NCBI GenBank assembly: GCA_023457175.1 | Contig: JAEWMM010000044.1 | Span: 1 to 7,717 of the forward strand | From: Bacillota bacterium | Lineage (GTDB): Bacteria; Bacillota; Clostridia; Oscillospirales; Ruminococcaceae | Direction: 5' to 3' | Length of the DNA: 7,717 bases | In this document: positions 1 through 5,416 of the stretch, in pieces | Numbering within the stretch: the first letter of the stretch is position 1 | Layout: the number at the start of each line of letters is the position of its first letter | Position numbers and translations under genes: made by a program | Notes under the pieces: generated by a model | Told to the model about the DNA's origin: nothing | The model's input: the letters and a program-made list of their open reading frames with translations, nothing else | Database searches by the model: none

Positions 1-18
1 GGAGTTTGTTTTCATATA

Positions 19-54
19 GCACCATGGGTTAATTTAACCGGTATGGGTCGGTGC
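19..54. repeat. Nested inverted repeats near the left edge
   Basis: GCACC at 19-23 pairs with GGTGC at 50-54. Inside it, GGTTAA (27-32) and TTAACC (34-39) form a near-perfect 13-nt palindrome around a single T. This could be an operator or part of a structured transcript. No adjacent gene in the window explains it. The rest of 1-223 holds only the two hairpins listed next and the fragment at 38-130. Confidence 0.3.
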
Positions 55-130
55 AATGACTTTTGTCACTTACCGGCCGGGGCGGCTTGACTATCTGCGC
101 CGTTATAACATGGACGCCGACAAAAGGTAG
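38..130 (+). other. Protein-like fragment, possible C-terminal gene remnant
   Basis: The frame ending at the TAG at 128-130 reads like real protein over its last 30 codons, with a Tyr/Arg/Asp-rich tail containing RLDYLRRYNMDADK. In-frame stops lie just upstream at 17-19 and 35-37, so it cannot be the intact end of a gene entering from the left. The ATG at 56 has no convincing ribosome binding site. It could be the eroded end of a plus-strand gene, a frameshifted tail, or chance. I do not recognise the family, and confidence is low. Confidence 0.2.
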
Positions 131-134
131 ATGC

Positions 135-176
135 AAAAACCGTTAGCGGCAGCAGGCGGATTTAAGCCCGCTGCCG
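135..176 (-). terminator. Candidate terminator of the fprA-DUF438 operon
   Basis: On the minus strand a GC-rich hairpin lies downstream of the DUF438 gene. Stem bases 148-153 (GGCAGC) pair with 170-175 (GCTGCC), with one more pair at 147/176. After an A/C mismatch, 155-157 pair with 166-168, leaving an 8-nt loop. A run of five T on the minus strand (135-139) follows about seven bases after the stem. That gap is longer than in a textbook intrinsic terminator, so the call is moderate. Confidence 0.45.
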
Positions 177-185
177 GCGTACGTT

Positions 186-207
186 CTTGGGATACTTTCA
201 ACCCAAG
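186..207. repeat. Small hairpin after the DUF438 gene stop
   Basis: CTTGGG (186-191) and CCCAAG (202-207) form a perfect 6-bp stem with a 10-nt loop, 17 bases beyond the DUF438 stop codon. It has no T-run of its own. It may assist the stronger hairpin at 147-176 or protect the 3' end of the transcript. Confidence 0.4.
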
Positions 208-223
208 GCCATTATTACGCCTT

Positions 224-1426
224 TTATTCAGATACAAGCCGCTTTTCGCCCTCAATCTGCTGGATAGCCGCAATATCTTGCGTTACCTCCAGCACGCCGA
301 GGTATTCGCCCTCTTCATCCCGCACCGCGAAATAGCGAATATAAATATATTTGCCGCCCATTTTGATCCAAAAGTCCTCGTGGTCCTTTTTGCCCGACTT
401 CAGATCGGCCACGATACCCTCAACGATGTGCACGCTCGCCGGCGGGTGGCAGTTGGCAACCTCTCGCCCGATAATGGCTTTGGTGCGGGGAAAAACGCGC
501 TCGGCAGCCTGCGAGAAGTAGCGCACTGTATCGTCCTTGCCGACAAAAGTAATATCGATAGGAAGCGTATTGAGCAGATGGGTTAGCTCGGTCACCGACA
601 AAAAGCCGGTGGGAAGCGAAATGTCGCCGCGCTCCGGCAGCGTTGGGGGCGGCGCCGCGTCGGCTGCCGCTTGGGGCTGCCATGCGGGCGGCGCGTCGAT
701 CAGGCAGTAGCCCAGCTCGGCGCTTTCGTCTTCAATATTCTTCCATTCCTGCGGCGTCAGCGTTTGAAGCAGCATCGGCAGAAGGATATTCTCCTCTTTA
801 AAAATCATTTCCTCAATGCGGGTCAGCGCCTCTTCAAGCTTTTCCACCACTGCCGTATCGCCCGACTGGGCCAGTGCGGATGCTTCCTTAATCAGAGCGC
901 GTATTTCGTCGTCGACGCCCCACATAACCTTGGGCGGGGCGGTAATGCCGTATTGCTCCATGTAGGGGAAGAACAGGTTTTCCTTGCGCAGGTAATGCCG
1001 GTCAAGCTGCTTGAGGGGCTCAATTTCTGCGGCGAGCTCGGCGGCCGACCGCTCATGATTCATAAATGCTTTGAATGCCGGACGTATCCGCTGGGCAATC
1101 AACCGTTCGAGTGCACGGTTTTCCGCTTTGAGCGTGTGGGCGGGGTGACCGGACGGCAGCGCATCGTCGTCCGACGCGTGAATTTCCTCAATGCTGCCTT
1201 TAAAAACGGCGGCATGGACATCACAAAGGCGCTGCACCTCGCTTACCGGCACGCCCTCCGTAATCAGCGCCTGCTCCGCCTCCGAGATTTCAGAAGCGGA
1301 AACGCCCGAGAAGGCCCGGTCAAATTCCTGTTTTACATCGTCGACGGTCTGGCCCGAATGCAGCTTGCGCAAAAGATCCTTGATTACGTTCTTGCGGTAT
1401 TCCCGGTTATTTATTTCCTGACTCAT
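224..1426 (-). CDS. DUF438 / hemerythrin-like / PAS domain protein
   Basis: The 400-residue cytoplasmic protein has three parts. Residues about 10-80 match the DUF438 family. Residues about 94-220 are a hemerythrin-like four-helix region with candidate diiron ligands H94, H97, H144, E149 and E211/E212. Residues about 277-388 are a PAS domain ending in the typical LEVTQDI strand. An Ala/Pro-rich linker lies at about 245-265. There is no signal peptide or membrane segment. Members of this family are annotated as PAS/hemerythrin proteins of anaerobes; a role in O2 or NO sensing or diiron chemistry is inferred. The PAS part carries C326-H327-P-P, a possible ligand site. The start at 1426 is preceded by GGAGG seven bases upstream, inside the end of the DUF1858 remnant. 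It is the last gene of the fprA operon. Domain calls are confident; the exact function is not. Confidence 0.9.
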   Translation of the reverse strand: MSQEINNREYRKNVIKDLLRKLHSGQTVDDVKQEFDRAFSGVSASEISEAEQALITEGVPVSEVQRLCDVHAAVFKGSIEEIHASDDDALPSGHPAHTLKAENRALERLIAQRIRPAFKAFMNHERSAAELAAEIEPLKQLDRHYLRKENLFFPYMEQYGITAPPKVMWGVDDEIRALIKEASALAQSGDTAVVEKLEEALTRIEEMIFKEENILLPMLLQTLTPQEWKNIEDESAELGYCLIDAPPAWQPQAAADAAPPPTLPERGDISLPTGFLSVTELTHLLNTLPIDITFVGKDDTVRYFSQAAERVFPRTKAIIGREVANCHPPASVHIVEGIVADLKSGKKDHEDFWIKMGGKYIYIRYFAVRDEEGEYLGVLEVTQDIAAIQQIEGEKRLVSE

Positions 1427-1428
1427 AT

Positions 1429-1638
1429 TTATGCCTCCTGTTCGTCGACCGGCAATTCGTTTCCGGCCAGTTGTTGCTTTATCTTGTTCATATCCGGCTT
1501 TTTAAGTGTTGCACCCCTGAAAATTGTCATGAGCCGCGCCGCGTTGATCGGTATGCCGACTTAGCCTTATTCTTTAAATCCCTATCCGCCAACAGACTCG
1601 TCGATTGATTCAGGCTGATACTCTTGGTTTAATATCAT
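1429..1638 (-). pseudogene. Decayed DUF1858 mini-gene with three in-frame stops
   Basis: One reading frame runs from an ATG at 1638 to the TAA at 1429-1431. The ATG overlaps the fprA stop as ATGA. The frame is interrupted by TAG (1582-1584), TAA (1567-1569) and TAA (1561-1563). Read through, it has the DUF1858 pattern: an N-terminal EYxPESID stretch, then GFKE, then INAARLMTIFRGATLKKPD and a Lys-rich helix. This lines up with residues 17-70 of the solute-binding protein at 5413-6651 (YPELIELL, GF, IGKTISVETA, FDPAAFE). No frameshift is needed. Changing the second base of each stop from A to T would give Leu, and the first would restore GLGFKE. It lies between fprA and the DUF438 gene, where a small redox partner is plausible. 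A 33-residue piece could start at the ATG at 1530, without an obvious ribosome binding site. The standard code applies, since neighbouring genes end in TAA, TGA and TAG. Confidence 0.65.
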
Positions 1639-2816
1639 TCAGCGACCGTTTGGCCATACGCCTCGCACCGGGCGCGGGCGTCGTCGTCGGGCATCCAAAG
1701 CGTGCGAATTCCCTCGTCCTTTACGTTAAAACCGGCGTCCGCAAGCGCGCTGCTAATCTGCCCAACCGATTCACCGCTCCAACCGTAGCTGCCGAAGGCC
1801 GCTCCGTTTTTCTTTGTGAACCGCAGCCCCTTCATCATTTCCAGCAGTCCGGCGATGGAATGCAGGATGCCCCTGTTGATGGTGGAGGAGCCGATCAAAA
1901 CCGTCTTTGAGCGGAAAACCTCGGTAATAATATCGTTTTTATCCTGTTTGGCTGCGTTCATCAGCTTAACGGTCACATCCTGGTCCCGGCTGCGAATGCC
2001 GGCGGCGATAGCTTCGGCCATTTGACCCGTCGCGCCCCACATGCTGTCGTACACGATGCTGATTTGATTCTCCTGATAAGAATCGGCCCATTTCAAATAG
2101 GCCTGCACGATCTGCGTCGGCGATTCCTTCCATATCACGCCGTGGCTCGGGCAGATCATGTCCACCGGCAGATTGAAGCTCAGCACTTCTTTAATTTTTT
2201 TGATGACCAGCGGTGAAAACGGCGTCAGTATATTGGCGTAGTATTTAATCGCCTCGGCATACAGCTCGGCGTTATCCACCGCGTCGTTATACAGCGATTC
2301 GGTGGCGTAGTGCTGCCCGAACGCATCGTTGGAAAATAATATGTTTTCGCCGGTCAGATAGCAGAACATGCTGTCCGGCCAATGCAGCATGGGCGCTTCC
2401 ACAAAGATGAGCTTTGTGCTGCCCAGCTCCAGCGTGTCCCCGGTTTTAACCGTAACAAAATTCCAGTCCTGATGATAATGCCCTTTCAGCGATTTTACCG
2501 CGTTGGCCGTGCAGTATATGGGCGTATCGGGTATATACCGCATCAGCTCCGGCAGCGCGCCGCTGTGGTCGATCTCAGCGTGGTTGGCAATGATGTAATC
2601 GATGTCCTCAAGCGCGATCTCCTGCGACAGGCTGCGGACAAAATCCTTGTCAAACGGCCTCCAGACCGTATCGATCAGAACATTCTTTTCGTCCCTGACC
2701 AGATAGGAATTATAAGAGGACCCCCTTCGCGTCGAGTATTCATCGCCGTGAAATTTCTTGAGTTCCCAATCTACCTTGCCGACCCAGGTTACCTTGGAAG
2801 TGAGCGCCTTTCCCAT
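1635..2816 (-). CDS. fprA: Flavodiiron protein (O2 / NO reductase)
   Basis: The 393-residue soluble protein has the two-domain flavodiiron layout and the usual length. Residues 1-245 are a metallo-beta-lactamase-like diiron domain with the ligand set H79-x-E81-x-D83-H84, H145 (HWPDSM), D164 and H225 (PSHG). Residues about 252-390 are a flavodoxin domain with the FMN phosphate loop at S258-MWGATG and a conserved SSTINRG stretch. The family reduces O2 to water or NO to N2O at the diiron site, using electrons passed through FMN from rubredoxin or a similar donor. Which gas is preferred cannot be read from the sequence. The ATG at 2816 is preceded by AAAGGAGGT with a 6-nt spacer, a very strong site. 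The stop overlaps the start of the DUF1858 remnant, and the DUF438 gene follows, so this is an operon for O2/NO stress. Confidence 0.96.
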   Translation of the reverse strand: MGKALTSKVTWVGKVDWELKKFHGDEYSTRRGSSYNSYLVRDEKNVLIDTVWRPFDKDFVRSLSQEIALEDIDYIIANHAEIDHSGALPELMRYIPDTPIYCTANAVKSLKGHYHQDWNFVTVKTGDTLELGSTKLIFVEAPMLHWPDSMFCYLTGENILFSNDAFGQHYATESLYNDAVDNAELYAEAIKYYANILTPFSPLVIKKIKEVLSFNLPVDMICPSHGVIWKESPTQIVQAYLKWADSYQENQISIVYDSMWGATGQMAEAIAAGIRSRDQDVTVKLMNAAKQDKNDIITEVFRSKTVLIGSSTINRGILHSIAGLLEMMKGLRFTKKNGAAFGSYGWSGESVGQISSALADAGFNVKDEGIRTLWMPDDDARARCEAYGQTVAE

Positions 2817-2822
2817 GTTGAA

Positions 2823-2831
2823 ACCTCCTTT
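2823..2831 (-). promoter_or_regulatory. Strong ribosome binding site of fprA
   Basis: The minus strand reads AAAGGAGGT, nearly a full complement of the 16S 3' end, six bases before the fprA ATG. It fixes the start codon and suggests high translation. Confidence 0.85.
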
Positions 2832-2849
2832 GTTTTACTAAGTAACTCT

Positions 2850-2878
2850 AGTATAACCCAACTGGCCGCCAATTCCAG
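2850..2878 (-). promoter_or_regulatory. Candidate fprA promoter, weak -35
   Basis: On the minus strand TATACT (2850-2855) is a good -10 box. With a 17-bp spacer, the -35 position (2873-2878) reads CTGGAA, a poor match to TTGACA. The leader would be about 27 bases, ending in the strong ribosome binding site. A good -10 with a poor -35 fits an activated promoter. This is a reading by eye, and the start site is not known. Confidence 0.5.
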
Positions 2879-2891
2879 TTGTAAATACAAC
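2859..2891. promoter_or_regulatory. Two overlapping palindromes, candidate operators of fprA
   Basis: CAACTGG (2859-2865) and CCAGTTG (2875-2881) are perfect 7-bp inverted arms 9 nt apart, covering the -35 to -10 spacer. Overlapping it, GTTGTAAATACAAC (2878-2891) is a perfect 6-bp-arm palindrome just upstream of the -35. Its centre is about 41 bases before the predicted transcription start. The two share bases 2878-2881. Palindromes in these places often bind repressors or activators; the regulator is unknown. Confidence 0.4.
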
Positions 2892-3028
2892 AAAAGGAAA
2901 AATTTATCTGTTATTAGGCCCTTTTATTGAAAGATACTGCCGTAGTTTGGCCAATAATTTACGATGACGTTCAAAATTCAATCTGTTTACAGAGCGCTAA
3001 GCTGATGAAGTATCAGAAAGAAGAACCC

Positions 3029-3481
3029 ATGAAACACATTGCAATCCTGTCCGATACCCATGGCCTGCTGCGGACAAATGTCTTGTCTGAGCTGGCTGCG
3101 GCTGATTACATCATCCACGCCGGCGATATCGGCGCCCCATATATTGCCGGGTGTATGCGAACTCTGGCAGAGACCTATGCGGTGCGCGGCAACAACGACA
3201 AGGACTGGGCAGAACCCCTGCCCGAAAGCCTTACCGTCACAATTGAGGGTGTGCGCTTTTTTATTGTCCACAATAAGAAGGATATCCCAAAAGGCTTAGC
3301 TCATGTGGATGTGGTGGTCTATGGACATTCCCACAAATACACCTCAGAGGTTGTCGACGGCGTGTTGCTGCTTAATCCCGGCAGCTGCGGAAAACGGCGC
3401 TTTAATCTGGAGCTTACCATATGCCGCATGACGGTGGACTCAGGGCGTTACCGGCATGAAAAAGTGGAGATTCCTCCATAA
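3029..3481 (+). CDS. YfcE/MJ0936-type metallophosphoesterase
   Basis: The 150-residue protein belongs to the small calcineurin-like phosphoesterases of the YfcE/MJ0936 group. The metal-binding motifs are all present and in order: SDTHG (D9, H11), HAGDIG (D33), GNND (N55), H81 and GHSH (H100, H102). The NPGSCGKRR stretch near residue 116 is typical. It should be a soluble metal-dependent phosphodiesterase; the natural substrate is usually unknown for this group. The length is at the short end of the normal range. I start it at the ATG at 3029 because the motif-bearing first strand begins there and a purine-rich AGAAAGAAG lies upstream. Upstream in-frame starts at 3005 (ATG) and 2927 (TTG) would add non-conserved residues. 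It is transcribed away from fprA, and no clear promoter was found for it. Confidence 0.9.
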   Translation: MKHIAILSDTHGLLRTNVLSELAAADYIIHAGDIGAPYIAGCMRTLAETYAVRGNNDKDWAEPLPESLTVTIEGVRFFIVHNKKDIPKGLAHVDVVVYGHSHKYTSEVVDGVLLLNPGSCGKRRFNLELTICRMTVDSGRYRHEKVEIPP

Positions 3482-3502
3482 TATCTTCAAAGGCAATTCC
3501 GG

Positions 3503-3519
3503 CCATTGAGCAACAATGG
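3503..3519. repeat. Short hairpin after the phosphoesterase gene
   Basis: CCATTG (3503-3508) and CAATGG (3514-3519) form a 6-bp stem with a 5-nt loop, 21 bases after the phosphoesterase stop. There is no T-run directly after it. It is the first of three hairpins in the gene-free stretch 3482-3713. Confidence 0.35.
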
Positions 3520-3527
3520 TATTTATA

Positions 3528-3567
3528 AAGAAATGACCACCGGCATGTAGCTGATGGTCATTTCTTA
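3528..3567 (+). terminator. Candidate terminator of the phosphoesterase gene
   Basis: A 12-bp perfect stem (AAGAAATGACCA at 3528-3539 with TGGTCATTTCTT at 3555-3566) encloses a 15-nt loop. The 3' arm ends in a T-rich TTTCTT and is followed by more T-rich sequence. The 5' arm is A-rich, so the hairpin could also work for transcripts from the right. Confidence 0.55.
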
Positions 3568-3615
3568 TTCTGCTTATATCTCTATCATTAAAGATCAATA
3601 ACTAGATCGGACACT

Positions 3616-3656
3616 AAAACAAAGGCGCGGCAATGGCGGAAGCCTTTCGTTTTTTT
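3616..3656. terminator. Probable bidirectional intrinsic terminator
   Basis: AAAGGC (3621-3626) pairs with GCCTTT (3642-3647) around a 15-nt loop. Seven T follow on the plus strand (3650-3656). On the minus strand the 3' arm continues into GTTTTAG. It lies between the convergent phosphoesterase gene and ABC-ATPase operon, and can end transcripts from both sides. An extra 6-bp hairpin without a T-run (3694-3699 with 3707-3712) abuts the ATPase stop codon. Confidence 0.65.
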
Positions 3657-3713
3657 AATATCTTCTTCTCTCTAATATCCTTAGCTTATGGGGCGGCAAA
3701 ACCTGCTTGCCGA

Positions 3714-4721
3714 CTAGCCGAAAATCTCTTGCCGTCGCAGAATACGCCCCGCGCGAAGGCTGTGCCGCGCAGATTGCATGATGCCGTCGATCCGATCGAG
3801 CTCTTTTAGCAGCGCCTTTTCCTCCGGGCTGGTTTCAAGCACGGCGTGAATGCCGCCGTTTCGGATGACGACGCGTCTGTCCGCCATCAGGGCCAGCAGC
3901 GGATCGTGGGTTGCCATGAGCACAATTTTGTCCTGTGAGACAAGAAGCTCCAGCGCTTTTTTGCGGTCGATGCCCGCATTTTCTATTTCGTCGATCAGCA
4001 CAATGGGGGAAGCGCTCAGCACCGCCGTATCGGCAATCATCAGCGCACGGGACTGGCCTCCGCTGAGGCTGGTGACCGGCGTGTCGGCCGAAAAGGCCTC
4101 TCCGGCCAGTCGGTTGGCTTCCTCAAGGATGCGGACAACGAGCTTATCGGCGTTTTCCACCATGCGGCTTTGGGCGTGCAGCTGTAAAAATTCGCCCGCG
4201 CTGACGTCCATGACAAAATTCATGTTCTGAGAAAGCTGCGCCACCAGCTTGTTGTGGGGGGAATAGCGCCATTTTGGGTCGGGCGGTGCATCGTTGATAA
4301 GAATGCTGCGCCCGGTGGGGGTATCTCCCTGCGCCGCCCACTCAATATCTGCGAGTAGACGGCTTTTACCCGAACCGGTGGGCCCCACGATCGAAACAAT
4401 CTGAGAGGGGAGAATGACCAGCTCTTTAAAGGCTTCCGGCGCGCCGCTTTTATCCTGACCCGGCAAAATGGTCAGGGAATTGACCGCCCGGCTATTTTCA
4501 ATTCCCAGAAAGGCCGACATTTGGCTGATGTAGGTGTCCAGCTCAAAGAGCAGCGCTTTGGCGTCTATCGCCTTGTCCTCAAGCGCTTCTTCATCGAACC
4601 GCGCCAGATATTCCGCAAAGGTCAGATGCTCACAACCGGCGATATCCAGTCGGTTCTGCTGCAAAAAGTCGACGACAAAGGGGTATTGCGCCAAAAGCTG
4701 CGCCAGCGTTATCTGCTTCAT
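3714..4721 (-). CDS. Soluble ABC-type ATPase with DUF1858/ScdA-like N-terminus
   Basis: The 335-residue protein has a complete ABC nucleotide-binding domain from about residue 80: Walker A GPTGSGKS (113-120), Q-loop near Q165, signature LSGGQ (219-223), Walker B VLIDEIE (D244, E245), and H-loop H272 in THDP. The first ~45 residues (TLAQLLAQYP, then DFL, then LDIAGCEHLTF) resemble the DUF1858/ScdA-N helical domain also seen in the upstream solute-binding protein; this match is weaker. There is no membrane segment, and no permease gene lies in the operon within the window. Its ATG overlaps the GTPase stop as ATGA, so the two are probably translated in coupled fashion. It may drive an uptake system with a permease elsewhere, or act as a soluble machine as SufC-type ATPases do. 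The ATPase fold is certain; the role is unknown. Confidence 0.9.
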   Translation of the reverse strand: MKQITLAQLLAQYPFVVDFLQQNRLDIAGCEHLTFAEYLARFDEEALEDKAIDAKALLFELDTYISQMSAFLGIENSRAVNSLTILPGQDKSGAPEAFKELVILPSQIVSIVGPTGSGKSRLLADIEWAAQGDTPTGRSILINDAPPDPKWRYSPHNKLVAQLSQNMNFVMDVSAGEFLQLHAQSRMVENADKLVVRILEEANRLAGEAFSADTPVTSLSGGQSRALMIADTAVLSASPIVLIDEIENAGIDRKKALELLVSQDKIVLMATHDPLLALMADRRVVIRNGGIHAVLETSPEEKALLKELDRIDGIMQSARHSLRAGRILRRQEIFG

Positions 4722-5416
4722 CGTTCATCCTCCCAAGACATTTTCTTGGTGTTGCCCAGTTGGTAGCTTTCGCCGATGCGGGTTTCGCCCAGACAATAGG
4801 AGCACATGGCCGAAGGCATGGGAAAACGCAGCTTCATGCCTTGCACGGTTTTCAGCGCCTGCGTCTCATCATAGAGCAGCGTGCTAAGCTCATACGCGCC
4901 CTGACCGCTCAGGCCGTTGACGTGCAGCACCATCGCCCTTGGATTGACCGCGCTGACCCGTGAGGCAAAAACCTCGCGTTCCGCCTGAGAGACCACATCC
5001 CCCTTGGTAATGACCACAATGTCGGCGGATTTGAGCATGGGCCCTATTTTTTTAGGCGTATTGATGCCCGAAAGATTGTCGATGACACAGATGCCCTTGA
5101 CGCCCACAAGATACGGCGAACAACGATTGCACAGACCTGCCGATTCGGTAATCAGCAGGTCAAGCTTTTCCCGGGTGCCCCATTGGACGACATCCTCGAT
5201 GTTGGAGGCGAAGAAATGGTCGGGGCAAAGCGCGCCCGAAAGCCCTTTCTTGACCGGAACGCCCGCCTTTTCATACAGCAGGTCGTCGTCGGTGTGCAGG
5301 CAGTCGAACTTGACCACGCCCACCGAGAGCCCCCGCTTCTGAAAGGAGGCAATCGTCTTTAAAATGACCGAGGTTTTGCCGGAAGAGGGCGGGCCGGAAA
5401 AAATCATCAGGTTCAT
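4718..5416 (-). CDS. P-loop GTPase, HypB/CobW/UreG-like, with CxxC motifs
   Basis: The 232-residue soluble protein has a P-loop GPPSSGKT at residues 8-15, a KFDCLHTDDD stretch at 36-45, a Walker B-like LLITESAG at 87-94, and TKGD (137-140) in place of the usual NKxD guanine motif. The ESAG after Walker B and the general order match the SIMIBI GTPases that deliver metals or cofactors (HypB, UreG, CobW). It has seven cysteines, including two CxxC pairs: C96/C99 directly after Walker B, and C205/C208 in a C-terminal CSYCLGE segment. These could bind a metal or an Fe-S cluster, or form redox disulfides. The start overlaps the stop of the solute-binding protein gene (ATGA), and its own stop overlaps the ATPase start. 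GTP rather than ATP is inferred from the family, and the exact family is not recognised. Confidence 0.85.
   Translation of the reverse strand: MNLMIFSGPPSSGKTSVILKTIASFQKRGLSVGVVKFDCLHTDDDLLYEKAGVPVKKGLSGALCPDHFFASNIEDVVQWGTREKLDLLITESAGLCNRCSPYLVGVKGICVIDNLSGINTPKKIGPMLKSADIVVITKGDVVSQAEREVFASRVSAVNPRAMVLHVNGLSGQGAYELSTLLYDETQALKTVQGMKLRFPMPSAMCSYCLGETRIGESYQLGNTKKMSWEDER

Noticed and set aside
671..1564. Long plus-strand open frame (297 codons) opposite the DUF438 gene
   Set aside because: It is antisense to a gene with clear DUF438, hemerythrin and PAS domains. Its translation is low-complexity in pattern, has no recognisable motif, and GC-rich third positions of the real gene explain its openness.
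1561..1584. Stop-codon recoding in the DUF1858 mini-gene
   Set aside because: Both TAA and TAG would have to be read, while neighbouring genes use TAA, TAG and TGA as normal ends. No recoding structure was seen, so decay or error is simpler.
2382..2930. Plus-strand open frame (182 codons) over the 5' part of fprA
   Set aside because: It is antisense to the conserved diiron domain of fprA and runs through the fprA promoter region; no ribosome binding site or motif.
2927..3028. N-terminal extension of the phosphoesterase to a TTG at 2927
   Set aside because: The extra 34 residues are not like the family, whose first strand begins at the ATG at 3029; TTG has no good ribosome binding site.
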